Positions 24,751-35,505 of a stretch of 64,000 nt of DNA are shown one piece after another. Origin of the DNA: Blattamonas nauphoetae. Lineage: Eukaryota; Preaxostyla; Oxymonadida. A program made the position numbers and the translations under genes. Numbering within the stretch: the stretch's first letter is position 1; every line of letters begins with the position of its first letter. Location: NCBI GenBank assembly GCA_033064195.1, contig JARBJD010000015.1, forward strand, positions 62,001 through 126,000, written 5' to 3'. A model generated the notes under the pieces. It did not search any database. It saw nothing but the letters and a program-made list of their open reading frames with translations, and had not been told where the DNA came from.

Positions 24751-25645
24751 GAGTCGAAACATTACAGAACCAGCGAACTTTTCGAATTGTTTCTGACTTA
24801 TTTTGGACAGCAAACACTGTTGGAGTGTGATCTTTGTCGGCTCTGGCATATCCTGGAGACATGGATGTGAGGGACAGAAGCAAAAGAGACAAAGGGACGA
24901 AGATATCCGACTCCCCTCCCGCACATCTCTCCGCGCTGTCCACCGCAGCAGACGAAGCTCGGTGTCGCTTTTCGTCGCTCTCGCCGACGACACCACAACT
25001 GATGACCGGCTGTCCCCTCGCTCTTCACCGAGGCACATCCCAACCACACTCGAGGGAAGATGAGATTGCTGTTGGCTGACTTGAGCGGATACGGCACACT
25101 CAACCAGAGCGATGCGCAGAGAATCAGAACACCGACACCGCAGACCTCCTCGTGGCAGATTGGGAACACTCGAACACCACGAAAGCTGTTGCTCTCCGCA
25201 CTCAACCATCTCCCGCCCCTCTTCCTCGTTTCTCCCGATTTCAACACATCTCTCTCGCTCTCCTGATTTGAAGAGTGATTGACCAATCATGAATGGTTCT
25301 CGAGCTGATGTGCGACTGACTCCATCACTCTCCACCTCACTGGAAACACACTCATCTTCACCAGAATACAGCCAGAACACGATCCTCAGGACATCCACAA
25401 CTCACCACTCTTCCTCCGCTCTCCTCGTCCTTCGTGAGCGATGGCGTTGTGTTTGGAACGAGTGACCGAAGTTGATGGAAGCATGATCATGTGTGCATCG
25501 AAGAAGAAGCGCTTTTTCATCAGTCTGACAGGAGTCTTCTTGGTGTGTCCTTCCACGGAGCGAAGCAGTGACATGCACACAGTGGATGCCAGAACCCCTC
25601 TGTCACACCATTGTGTCGTCGTTTGTAACGACTTCTCATTGCTTG
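24748..25645. repeat. Segmental duplication downstream of member D
   Basis: Second copy of the segment at 19430-20310; see that entry. It directly follows the stop of member D, showing that gene and 3' flank were duplicated as a unit. The first ~90 bases also occur, inverted, downstream of member I (about 40621-40713). Confidence 0.6.
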
Positions 25646-25768
25646 CTCATTCTCCATCCACCCTTCCTCTTAATTCATCCTCAATCTCACTTCTCATGAT
25701 TTTTTGTTTCTTTCTTCCTTTTTTCCGATTATTTCTTCTAACTCTCACTGTAATAGTCATTCTTCGTT

Positions 25769-25786
25769 TCTGACCCAAAACGAGTG
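25769..25786 (+). promoter_or_regulatory. Conserved array motif upstream of member E
   Basis: TCTGACCCAAAACGAGTG, 21 bases before the ATG at 25808. Confidence 0.55.
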
Positions 25787-25807
25787 TTTTTCACTGAATC
25801 ATTCTGA

Positions 25808-26875
25808 ATGACGGAGATTGATAAAGAAACAGACGCTTTCTCAAGTGCAACATGCTCTCCTCTGTCCTCCAATCAATTTCCATTATCCATGGATTGTTCT
25901 CCATTCTTGAATTGGGATGGAAAAAAATTTGAATCAGAAGACGAAAAGGCCCTTGTTTTACGATCTCTTGTTGCCACATTGAAGCCTCAGCCTGCATTGG
26001 ATGCCTCTCTGGAAACCAAAGCGGTGACACTTCTGAAATATGTGGAACCGATTTATCCCGAAGCAGCAGATGCATTTCTCGGCCACTTTGCATCATCGAC
26101 TGATGAATCGTTGACCAACTTCATCCAATCCATTGTAGTGCTCCTTTCCTCTGCCAGTCAAGCAATCACCACAGCAGCAATTGAGATGGTCGTTTGTTTT
26201 GTCTCCAACTGTCCAGCTCAAATCCGAATTCCCCTTGTCAAAGCTGATTTAATCCCTCAACTCATAATCACACTCAATCCACAGTCTCTCTCATTCACCG
26301 AAGCAGTAGATATCCACTCTTCTCTCATGAACATCATCCACAATTCTGTCTGGCTCGCAACTCCCAATTTTTTCAGATATCTCAAAGTTAAAGATCATGA
26401 TGAACAACAAGCTGTTCACAAGATGGTTTTGCAACAAGTTCTGGCACCGTCAGAGCAGTACATTCGCCATCTGTGCGTGAACCGCTTTTCGATCATCGAT
26501 GGTGAGCAATCGAAGCTTTTTCTGGATCTCTTCGCCAATCTCCTCCAAATAAGTCCATATTATCAACCAACAAAGAAATTTGTTCTCTCTTTGCCTGTTT
26601 TTCTCACGATTCCCAGTTGTCTCACATTCTTCGAAAATGATAAGACAATCTGGTCTTTTCTGGCTTCAATGGTCAATGCCCAGTGGAAAAGGAACAGAAG
26701 AATGGATGAAGAGCAACGGATGTGGAAGACAGTGCACGGAGTGTTGGGAATGGAGGGCATCGAAGATGTGATTGAGGAAAAGCTGCAAAACGATAAAAAC
26801 ACATACGGAGAACATACCGTTGTGCAATCGATGGAATGGAACAACCTGCAGGGCATGAACCTTCCAAATCCTTGA
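25808..26875 (+). CDS. Array member E of the CSPFLNWD family
   Basis: 355 residues, intact. Its first 40 residues nearly match member D (MTEIDKETDAFSSATCSP, MDCSPFLNWDGKKFESED). The middle is closer to members C and G, for example NFIQSIVVLLSSASQAI and DIHSSLMNIIHNSVWLATP, which suggests gene conversion or unequal exchange within the array. The C-terminus WNNLQGMNLPNP is typical. Function unknown; helical solenoid inferred. Confidence 0.87.
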   Translation: MTEIDKETDAFSSATCSPLSSNQFPLSMDCSPFLNWDGKKFESEDEKALVLRSLVATLKPQPALDASLETKAVTLLKYVEPIYPEAADAFLGHFASSTDESLTNFIQSIVVLLSSASQAITTAAIEMVVCFVSNCPAQIRIPLVKADLIPQLIITLNPQSLSFTEAVDIHSSLMNIIHNSVWLATPNFFRYLKVKDHDEQQAVHKMVLQQVLAPSEQYIRHLCVNRFSIIDGEQSKLFLDLFANLLQISPYYQPTKKFVLSLPVFLTIPSCLTFFENDKTIWSFLASMVNAQWKRNRRMDEEQRMWKTVHGVLGMEGIEDVIEEKLQNDKNTYGEHTVVQSMEWNNLQGMNLPNP

Positions 26876-27173
26876 TAGAAGCCAATCAGAAACAATGACC
26901 CAGCCATCATGGTTCCTGGATTTTTGAATGTCTGTTATCTCCTCCTATCGCTTCTTCTTCCCTTTTCATGTCCATATTCTTCTTATTCTTCCCTTTTCAT
27001 GCTCATTTTCTTCGTTTTCGCAGGAAAGTTAGCCTCAGCTGATCCACCGATTAATGTGTGGGGGTGAGCGAGGAAAGAGATGGACAACGCTGTCACTGTG
27101 TTTAACCATCTTCATTTATCTTTGCTTTTGAGACGTTTATTTCATCTCAATCTCTTTCTTTGACTTGTTGTTT

Positions 27174-27191
27174 TCTGACCCATAACGAGTG
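27174..27191 (+). promoter_or_regulatory. Conserved array motif upstream of truncated member F
   Basis: TCTGACCCATAACGAGTG, 21 bases before the ATG at 27213. The ~130 bases before it match the region upstream of member D. Confidence 0.5.
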
Positions 27192-27212
27192 TTTTTCACT
27201 GAATCATTCTGA

Positions 27213-27318
27213 ATGACTGAGATTGACAAAGAAACAGACACGTTCTCAAGTGCTACATGCTCTCCTCTGTCCTCCCATCCCTTTCCATTATCCATGGATT
27301 GTTCTCCTTTCTTGAATT
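27213..27318 (+). pseudogene. Array member F, truncated after 35 codons
   Basis: The start and N-terminus are those of members D and E (MTEIDKETDTFSSATCSP, MDCSPFLNW). Homology stops abruptly right after FLNW at about 27318, where sequence of the neighbouring repeat or transposon region begins. The rest of the gene (about 320 codons) is missing, so this is the breakpoint at the edge of the array. Confidence 0.85.
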
Positions 27319-27328
27319 GGGGGCATGA

Positions 27329-27441
27329 GTTCAGAATATATGGGAAGGGTCAGTATGTATGGGAAGGTGTTCAGTATATATGGGGAGTTCAGTATGTATG
27401 GGAAGGTGTTCAATATATATGTGACGGATTAGTATGTATGG
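27329..27441. repeat. Degenerate ~20-bp tandem repeat
   Basis: Roughly six units of TTCAGTATGTATGGGAAGG alternating with TTCAGTATATATGGGGAG, immediately after the truncated member F. It may be the terminal region of the neighbouring inserted element or expansion at the breakpoint. Confidence 0.65.
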
Positions 27442-27473
27442 GTCGACTGAATCCACACCTGATACAGCTCGAT

Positions 27474-29040
27474 GAGTTCTGAAATTAAGTGAATTAAATT
27501 CAGAAAGGAACGACATTGCTCAGATTTGAGCAAGATTGTTCAGAAATTAAGTGGAAATATTCAGAAATGGGCCAAAAAATGTTGATAAATTGCTCCCATC
27601 TCCCTTGTCTTAATATTGTCCAATTCTTGTTTATTTTATTGAACAGGTGACATGCAAACATGAAGTCATGTTTCCTAGCTATCGTCTCTTCATCACAACT
27701 CCCAGATTGTGTCACAAGAAGAGTCTGGAGAGTTGGAATCAGTTCATTTCACCTCGTTATTCATCTTTCATTATTTTGCCTCTTCTCTAGTCCGAATTCC
27801 TGAATTTCTTTTCTTGTGATCTCTTCGATTTTAAACGCAATTAACCAATTCCATCTGACAAATGAAGGGATCTGTGGACAGATCAAAGCCAAAAATGATG
27901 TCTGTGATTGAAATGAAAGACAAAAGAAATGATCCTCGAGATTCGCCTCCATTCACGTGAGATTCACACAATCGATCTTCAACATTCCTTTTGGCCATGC
28001 ATTTCCTTCAAATGCTTCCTTCTAGCGTTTTTCTGAATCAGAGACTGCTCATATCCCATATTCGCGCGTGATCCTCCCTGACATTATCCGCTTCCGTCAG
28101 CGCTCTCTTTTTCCTTGGACGTCTCATCCTAGAGATAAAGCAGACAATCAGAGAAATTATGGACTTCATACATCACACCAGAATCGTACATCGATATTAA
28201 CGTTCTCGCAACACCCACAGATCCGTCCTCACTTCGACAACCATCCCTGAAGATTATCCACCATTATTCTTCACTATTCTTGTGTGTTATCTCCATCATT
28301 CAAGACATCAATGACGATCGAAGCACACAATGCCGTTCAGATCGATTGTCTTCAAATCAAATGTAGCAAGCATCAACCACCTATTCCGCCTTATTTTCGC
28401 TTCGCATAGCACTTTATTCACCCGACCGATCATCAGAATGTCGAATCCTTGTTCATCTACGTTTCTGTGGTGAGTTGTGAGCGAGAATCATTTGTGTCCA
28501 TTTTCTCATCACTGATTTATTAACTATTTCAAAACAATCCTCATTTGCTCTTTTATGAAAATGGTGATGTGGAGCAAAAATGGAAGGTTTCTATGTTGTA
28601 GAAATATGGTGAGATCCAAAATGCGTGAGATCTGTGCGATCAATGAATGAACCCTGGAGATTGGTATTGTGTTCGTATTTCGGTGATGGGTGAGTTTTGA
28701 GACTCGTCAGTCTCAGATTCATCATCGATGGAAGAAATGGAGCGTTCCATGAAACTTCGCGATGATTTTCCATAAGATTCTTCTCCGTTTATCATCTGAT
28801 GTCACAATTGGTAATGATTACGTTTTTTGGACACAATTTAAGAGTCCGATTAACCTTTTTTCATTTTTCAGACGACTGAATATGGTTTCTAAACTGCTTC
28901 TGGACAACTTTTAAGATCATTCTTTTCAGACAAATCACTGTTCATTTCTGCAAAATTCATGTTCATCTCTGAACAATTATGTTCATTTCTGAATAATTAT
29001 CAAATATTTCAGAAACATTATAATGCAATTCAGAACTAGT
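27474..29040. mobile_element. Candidate TIR element with TTCAGAAAT subterminal repeats
   Basis: The left end carries AGTTCTGAA and the right end TTCAGAACT. Both flanks hold several short repeats (TTCAGAAAT, TTCATTTCTGAA). No clear target-site duplication and no recognisable transposase inside; 27600-28900 holds nothing I can identify. The boundaries are tentative. Confidence 0.3.
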
Positions 29041-29126
29041 CGAACTGTACCTCTCAACTGAATCCACGTATTATTTTGGATTTTTTCCAAAAATACAGAA
29101 GATAATGTTACTGGTGAGGTGATAGT

Positions 29127-30968
29127 TTAATTTTCAAGGATGGCCACGTAATGCATCCAACCCAAATACCCAACATGAACGTCGATTTCGCCGTTCCCGA
29201 TAATGATTCTCTGCCTGTTTCTGGCATTTTCGACCGTGATAGTCAAATCGAGGGTCATGGCTAATGCTTCCAATTCAATTTGCCCACCATCTTTTCCACT
29301 TGTTCTGGTCCGCTCGACAAAGTCGTCCCATTCAGTTTCCCCTCCCAGATCCGCCAATGAGTCTTCGAATTGGCCTTTATGCTCGATGAGAGTTTCAGCT
29401 GTCCTTCCTCGAATCTGGAGCATGCAGGCGAGATAGTCATCTCTGGACTGTGGGGAAAACTCCGAACCACCATTCTTGACGAGCTGCACAAGAATGGCCC
29501 AGATCCAACAGTTCCCATCTCGTTGCACGTCCCAGATCTGGTTGTCGGGGAACCTCTCCTTCAGGATATGAAAATCGGAATCGATTGTGGTTCGAGTGTT
29601 CTTGTCAGTGGGAATTGGAGGATCCTCCAATCGTGGAAATGCCAGTTCTGTTTCTCCATTTTGACCCAGAGAAGTCAGAATTGGATGATTGGAAGTGGTT
29701 CGTTTTTGTCTTGTCTTTTTCTCACTTTTTTCATAGATGAAGTCGGGATTGTGAGTTTTTCTCCGTTCTCTCGTTGATTCTGTTCTTTTTCTTTTTTCGA
29801 CAGGCTCGTCGAAATCGGATTCTTGGATTAGCTCGTTGCTATCTTTCCCGTTTTGCTTCTTCTTTGCATCCCTTTTCTCTTTCTGGCACTTTGCAGATGT
29901 GAGTTTCTTTTCTGCCTTGTTTCGCTGCCCTTCAATCACCTTCATTCGCCGTTTGTGGTATTGTTCCGAGTTCTCTCTCTGCTGTTGGAATTTCTCGGCA
30001 TTCAAGGCTCTCGCTTCAGCGTTGATTGCGAGCATCTTGGCGGTTTCTTCTTTCTCGGCTTCGAGTTGTCGTGCCATGATGTCCATCATTTCCCCAGTGA
30101 CTTTTCCACATTCATGGAGAAAGTCTCTGAAGCTGACATTGCTTCTCTTGTATTCGTGTTCAGCAATGTGGTGAGGGTGATACCAGCGAGGAGTACCGAA
30201 TTCGGGGATTGAATGGCGGACCATGCGCCATTTCGCTTCGATGTGATTGGTTGTGGCACCGTCAGGTCCAACCCATTCATTTTGTTTGTGAATCACTTTC
30301 TGTCTGGTGAATGTTTGTGATTTGTCAGTGCCGATCCAATCGTATCCACTCCATCCATCAGTGTGAATGATTGATCCTGGTTCTATGTGACGCATGATCA
30401 CATCCCTCGTTGACGATTGTGTTCTGGAATCGACCATCTCGAAGAAGAATTGATCCGGCTGATTCTTGACAACACCACCAATCATCCAGTATCCTGTGTA
30501 TTCTTTCCCTCGGAAACTCTTTGATTTGATCATGAGCATTTCATCCACTTCCACGACGATGCCCGGACCTCCAATCTTGACCGTGTTGTTGATTGAGTGC
30601 AAGAGACAGACTGTTCTTGCTTTCTTGTACCATTCAGAGACTGTAGCTTTAGAACACTTTGTTTCAGCTTGAGTAACTTTTATCGAGTTACCTAGCCAAA
30701 AGCAGTGCAAAATTTTGATAATTTGAGCCAGTTGGAGTTTTGATCCTTTTAGTATGGTTTGATCAAACATTGCGATCGCCACACGGGGATGCCCGTTGGC
30801 GCATTCAAAGCGTCTTGTGGTTGTTGTTGCGTTGGGTGAGGTATGATTTGTTATAGTTTTGCCGCAACTCGGGCAGATCACAGACTTCGGCAGCAGTCCA
30901 ACCTCGATCGCAAAATGGAGGGCCTTCTCAGGTGTGTTTGTCTCCATCTCTAGTTCATGCGAATTCAT
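29127..30968 (-). CDS. Merlin/IS1595-like DDE transposase fused to an OTU-like cysteine protease
   Basis: 613 residues from the ATG at 30968. Order: a zinc-binding N-terminus (CPSCG at ~33, then FECANGH), a helix-turn-helix-like region, then an ISXO2/Merlin DDE core. The core has D142 (VEVDEMLM), D204 (IIHTDGWSGYD) and E244 (TTNHIEAKWRMV), which is the spacing and NxIExxW motif of that superfamily. A charged coiled-coil linker (~290-400) and a basic region with KKTRQKRT follow. The C-terminal ~145 residues look like an OTU deubiquitinase: QRDGNCWIWAI (candidate catalytic C487) and GWMHYVAIL (candidate H606). In known OTU proteases Asp-Gly-Asn-Cys and His-Tyr bracket the domain in this way. 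The frame is uninterrupted, so the fusion is real in this sequence. No terminal inverted repeats or target duplication were found. Confidence 0.85.
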   Translation of the reverse strand: MNSHELEMETNTPEKALHFAIEVGLLPKSVICPSCGKTITNHTSPNATTTTRRFECANGHPRVAIAMFDQTILKGSKLQLAQIIKILHCFWLGNSIKVTQAETKCSKATVSEWYKKARTVCLLHSINNTVKIGGPGIVVEVDEMLMIKSKSFRGKEYTGYWMIGGVVKNQPDQFFFEMVDSRTQSSTRDVIMRHIEPGSIIHTDGWSGYDWIGTDKSQTFTRQKVIHKQNEWVGPDGATTNHIEAKWRMVRHSIPEFGTPRWYHPHHIAEHEYKRSNVSFRDFLHECGKVTGEMMDIMARQLEAEKEETAKMLAINAEARALNAEKFQQQRENSEQYHKRRMKVIEGQRNKAEKKLTSAKCQKEKRDAKKKQNGKDSNELIQESDFDEPVEKRKRTESTRERRKTHNPDFIYEKSEKKTRQKRTTSNHPILTSLGQNGETELAFPRLEDPPIPTDKNTRTTIDSDFHILKERFPDNQIWDVQRDGNCWIWAILVQLVKNGGSEFSPQSRDDYLACMLQIRGRTAETLIEHKGQFEDSLADLGGETEWDDFVERTRTSGKDGGQIELEALAMTLDLTITVENARNRQRIIIGNGEIDVHVGYLGWMHYVAILEN

Positions 30969-31182
30969 GAACTTCTCCGACGGGGATTTGACTGAGACAC
31001 AGAATAAGAAGAGAATTGAGGTGAGATTTGAGACGATTGTCGGGAGGGAAAGAATGACAAGTTTGAACGAATTGAAAGAGATAAATCAGTCCAACCTGGT
31101 TTGAACATACGAATTGGCTGTTCGAAGTCAGCTGGTTGTGTTCTGTTTTCTTCAAAACTCGGATCCAGAGGAGGGGGATGTG

Positions 31183-31703
31183 CAGGCTTCTGATTTGATC
31201 CCAGTGATCCCAGTCGGATCTGATCCCACTAAATACCTACAATACCATTTCGTTTCTTTCATTTCAAAAAAGTCTTCTTATATATGATATTTGAATGGAA
31301 AAAAAAGTAAAAAGGAAAATGGTCACTTCATAGATCATGAAAATGCAAACTTTGGGTGCTGCTGTTTCAGTTTGTTCTACAACAATAATTATAAAACCAA
31401 GTCGATAATGCGTTATTATGTCTTCTTTGATGGTTTTTTCTCACTGACTAAAGTCAATGAAGGGAATACATCGAAAAAAGAAGTGTTGGTGATTGTGATC
31501 GTGCGTGTTTTTGGGAAATAAGAGCTGTCTGAAATATTGAAGAGCATTATGTGAAAACAAGAAGTGAATTGAACATGATTAATGAAGTGATAATGAGAAA
31601 ATCTCAAAGGAAAAGAGTTGAAATTTGATCTCAGTCCAAATTTAGGCACTGACATCAATTGATCCCAGTTTTACCTATTTTGATGGGACTACTCAGATGC
31701 CTG
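31183..31703. mobile_element. hAT-type MITE, 521 bp, with 8-bp target duplication
   Basis: Ends CAGGCTTCTGA and TCAGATGCCTG are inverted matches. The 8-bp direct repeat GGGATGTG flanks the element at 31175-31182 and 31704-31711. No transposase inside, so it is non-autonomous. Confidence 0.75.
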
Positions 31704-31711
31704 GGGATGTG

Positions 31712-33506
31712 TATCAATGTTTTCATGTCCAACTACGTCAGTATCATTCGTGACTGTTTGTGAACGAGGTAATCTACGTCAGTGATCAATAAAAGAGAGA
31801 AAAAGGCATACAAGACTGCTTTGAGTTTCGTGATTATTGTCGAAAATGGATTCATTTCTGTTAAGGGATTCATTTCATACACAGGATTGAACCTAACTGG
31901 AACACCTGTCGACATTGCTTCCAATACTGTGTTGAACCATTAATCCGGCTCTGTGTGCTTTTTCTCCGTTTTATTTATCCAATTTAATGCTTTCTTCTTG
32001 GACCATTCTGTGTGCTCAAAAATGGCTTCATACAACCTCAAAAAACCGATACCACGCCAAATTCCCCCATTTCTCACGATGGATCAGGTCTAATTGAACA
32101 TTGGATGCATCCTTATTCTGTATTCCACCAAACAGACGTTGAGCCGAGCGTATGATTGTTGAATCGTATCATTCTTTTAATCTCTTGTTCCGATAAGCCA
32201 ACTCATTTCTCTGATATCGTGGATCCTGAAAATTTCAATTATTGGTGATTAACGCCTCTCAGATGATGATGTCATCGAACCAGTTGTCCAGTTCGGACAG
32301 TGGATGACAGAATTACACGCATCATGGGTTTCTCTCTTTGTTTGTCTCTATCTCTTTTTACTTTTCTCCTTTTTAAGACTAACTTCGCAATACTTCCGTA
32401 TTAAACTGACTCTGATCAAACTGCCCGTCACAATCAGGTCAGGGAAAACTGAAAAGAGCATATCGTATGCTTCCCAATTGGTTATCCTCTCTCTTCATTC
32501 TTTGTTATCCTTTTTAAGACTTAACAATTTGTTAAACCGATAGGAAATGAGAAGAATCGAAACGCCTGTCGAGATCGGGCGGTGGGTTGCTTACACGCAC
32601 ACACCGTGTGTTTCTGTCATTATTTACCTCTCTCTTAATTGATTTTCTCCTTTTTATGACATAATTCCTAATAGACAATCAGCGAAATGAGAATGATGAA
32701 AACGAACTTCTTGATCTCTCCATCGCTCCACCACATCCCTCTCTGCATCCCCCTCATCCCATGCAATGTCTTATTATCCACCATCACTTTGTTCAATCCT
32801 CTCCCCGATCAACATACGCGAACCAACTAGCCACCTCTCATAAAAGTCACCTATTTCGTCCCCGAGTGGTGGTGAGGATATGCGTTCTTTCAATGAGTGT
32901 TTAAGTGTGATGGAGACAAGTGGGAATGATGAATTCTTCGATCCTAGTTCATTTTCGTCAGTGTTTATCGATCATCCGCATTTTATCTTTCGTTCATTCA
33001 ACTTTTTCTCTTAAATGTACGAAGATTGCCTTTCTCATATTTAGATCAGTATTGTCATGTTGTTGACGGTTCTTTCCGTAAATAGTGTTTTGATAGTCTC
33101 TTTGAAGATCTTGGTTCCGAGCTGGATCCTTAACACTTTTTGTCAGAAGCTTTTGGATTTCATGTGTACAAATTCGATATCTTCATATGGGTGCTCCTCG
33201 TAGTATTTGGCGAAGATTTTGTGCGTATCACGACATTGATCGTCAGTTGTTTTCTGTTTCATTGGAATACATTGTTTTCTTCAGCAATCTCCCCCATCCG
33301 CGGCTACTTCCGGATCCTACTCAAGCAACATTCTAATCCCACTACGCGACGTCGTTCTTTGGTTGTTGAGCATGGAATTGTGGATAGTTGTCTTCAACAC
33401 CCTCTATTTTCATTTCGGTGTTTTTGTACAAAATAATACATTCTTTGTCTCAAAAATGTCGTGAAATGGTAAAAATGAAGTGAGAAATAGGCTTTCATTA
33501 CTTTGG
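31712..33506. other. 1.8 kb without recognised genes
   Basis: AT-rich with only short frames. Around 33140-33435 a frame ending RSLVVEHGIVDSCLQHPLF looks weakly coding but has no supported start or family. Nothing else supported. Confidence 0.35.
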
Positions 33507-34556
33507 ATGGATTTTAAGCAGCATGTCGCTCAGAAATCGCAAAACCCATACGTTCTGAACCGTCCCATATATGCTGAACTCATGCCGAATTGGGATGGAA
33601 AAGAACTTAAATCTGTCCAGGAACAGGCCGTTGTCTTTCTGTCTCTGGTTGCCACTTTGAAGTCTCAGCCTGCATTGGATGCCTCTCTGGAAACCAAAGC
33701 GGTGACACTTCTGAAATATCTAAGTTATCTGAATCCATCAACAGTCGATGCTTTTCTCCGCAGTTTTGCAGCGGATCCTGATGATTTGTTGACAGACTTC
33801 GTTCAATCCATTGGGGTGCTCATTTCTTCACCCAATCGAGCAATCGCCAAAGCAACAATGGAGATGTTCAATAATCTGTTCTTGTGTTGTTCAGCCAAAG
33901 TCCGACTTGCCCTCGTCAAAGCTGACGTGATCCCTCAACTCATCATGACTCTTAATCCACAGTCTCTTTCATTTGCTGAAGCAGTCGATATCCACACTTG
34001 GCTCATACAAATCATTGCCAATTCTGTCTGGCTCTCAACACCGTCTGCTCTCAGATATCTCGAAATTGAAGATGGCGATGAACAACAAGCTGTTCACGAG
34101 ACGGTTTTGAGGCAAGTTATGGCACCATCAGAGCAGTACATTCGCCATCTGTGCGTGAACCGCTATTCGATCGTCGACGGAGACCAATCTAAGCTTTTTC
34201 TGGAACTCTTCGCCAATCTCCTCCAAATAAGTCCATATTATCAACCAACAATGAATTTCGTTGTTAATATGCCAGTTGTTTTCACGATCCCAAGTTGTCT
34301 CACACTCTTCGGACATGAAAAGACAATCTGGTCTTTTCTGACTTCAATGGTCAATGCCCAGCGGGAATGGAACAAGACAAGGGGAGAAGAGCGACAGATG
34401 GGGAAGACAGTCCATGTAATGTTGGAAATGGAGGGCATCGAAGATGTGATTGAGGAAAAGCTGCAAAACGATGCAAACATATTCGGAAGATGGATTGTTG
34501 ACAAATCGATTGAATGGAATAACCTGCAGGGCATGAACCTTCCGGAACGAGAATAG
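33507..34556 (+). CDS. Dispersed family member G, altered N-terminus
   Basis: About 349 residues from the ATG at 33507 (MDFKQHVAQKSQ). The CSPFLNWD signature is reduced to ELMPNWDGKEL, and the Ser-rich leader and upstream CGAGTG motif are absent. The body is complete: VFLSLVATLKSQPALD, ALVKADVIPQLIMTLNPQSL, MAPSEQYIRHLCVNRYSIVDG, MLEMEGIEDVIEEKL and the end WNNLQGMNLPERE. It probably arose by a duplication that lost the native 5' end. Whether it is expressed is unclear. Its 3' flank is like those of members C and E. Confidence 0.78.
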   Translation: MDFKQHVAQKSQNPYVLNRPIYAELMPNWDGKELKSVQEQAVVFLSLVATLKSQPALDASLETKAVTLLKYLSYLNPSTVDAFLRSFAADPDDLLTDFVQSIGVLISSPNRAIAKATMEMFNNLFLCCSAKVRLALVKADVIPQLIMTLNPQSLSFAEAVDIHTWLIQIIANSVWLSTPSALRYLEIEDGDEQQAVHETVLRQVMAPSEQYIRHLCVNRYSIVDGDQSKLFLELFANLLQISPYYQPTMNFVVNMPVVFTIPSCLTLFGHEKTIWSFLTSMVNAQREWNKTRGEERQMGKTVHVMLEMEGIEDVIEEKLQNDANIFGRWIVDKSIEWNNLQGMNLPERE

Positions 34557-35505
34557 AAACAGACAGGAGCCAGCGAACTTTCGAGCTGTTTCTGACTTCT
34601 TTTGCCCATCATACACTGTTTGTCTGTAATCTCCTCCCATCTCTTCTTATTCACATTTCATGTCCATATTATTCTTATTCTTACCTTTTCATGCCCATAT
34701 TCTTCGTGTTTGCCGGAGAGGAAGGACATTAGCCACTGCGCAGACATCACTCACTGAGACGGATTACGAAGATAACAAACGAGAAGCTGGTGCGTCCCGG
34801 TCAGACGAACCAGCCGCCCGTCGAGCAACAATCAGACATCTCGACGAGGCGTGCGGAGGAAATGCGAATTCAAAGACAAGGAAGAAGAAAAGAACGATGA
34901 AATGAGGAAAACAGTCGGAGCGAAGAATGCACAATACTGCATTGCCAGTGGTTGTTGTTGCGTCGAAGTCGTTCCTGTGGAAAGTGGTCGGAAGTGGTCA
35001 GCCTTCCGGCCAACTCGATGGCTGTGATTTCTGTTACTCTAAGACTGGATAGGGTCGCTTCACAACATCAGTGTGATGTTCGAATACCCGTGACATCACA
35101 GATGGAGGAACCTAAAGCTTATTTTGGCCTTTGCCTTTCAGCGTCCTCAGAGCAGAATTATGTGCTGTATTTAGACATAGTTGGGGTCACCAATCAAAAA
35201 ATATGACATAGTATTGGTGGGCGGGCAGATCAGGGCTAGATCCCTGGCGGTTCTGATTTCATGATGTGCAAATCTTGACATCCCAATTCACTGTGCAACA
35301 TGAAGTTGAAGAGATTACTGTTGCATCAATGTGAAAAGAGGAGAGTGCAAAGAGTGCTTACAATAATGGAGATCGTCCTAATTTCGGATCACAGATGATT
35401 TGCCGTGACATCTGTTGGACTGGAAGAACAGGCATCGTCAGCTGGTCACTGGACTTTTGAAGAACAAAAAGAGCAGTCAAAGTGAATGTTCGTGCTCTGG
35501 TGTGA
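34557..35505. other. Spacer, family 3' flank then nothing recognised
   Basis: The first ~150 bases resemble the 3' flanks of members C and E. The rest (34720-35505) has no supported gene. Confidence 0.4.

Noticed and set aside
24232-25398. Long minus-strand frame of 388 codons over member D and its flank
   Set aside because: Its 3' half is antisense to the intact member D gene. The upstream half lies in the segmental duplication and may be a relic, but the whole is not one gene.
29203-30212. Plus-strand frames opposite the fused transposase
   Set aside because: Antisense of an intact gene with strong catalytic motifs.
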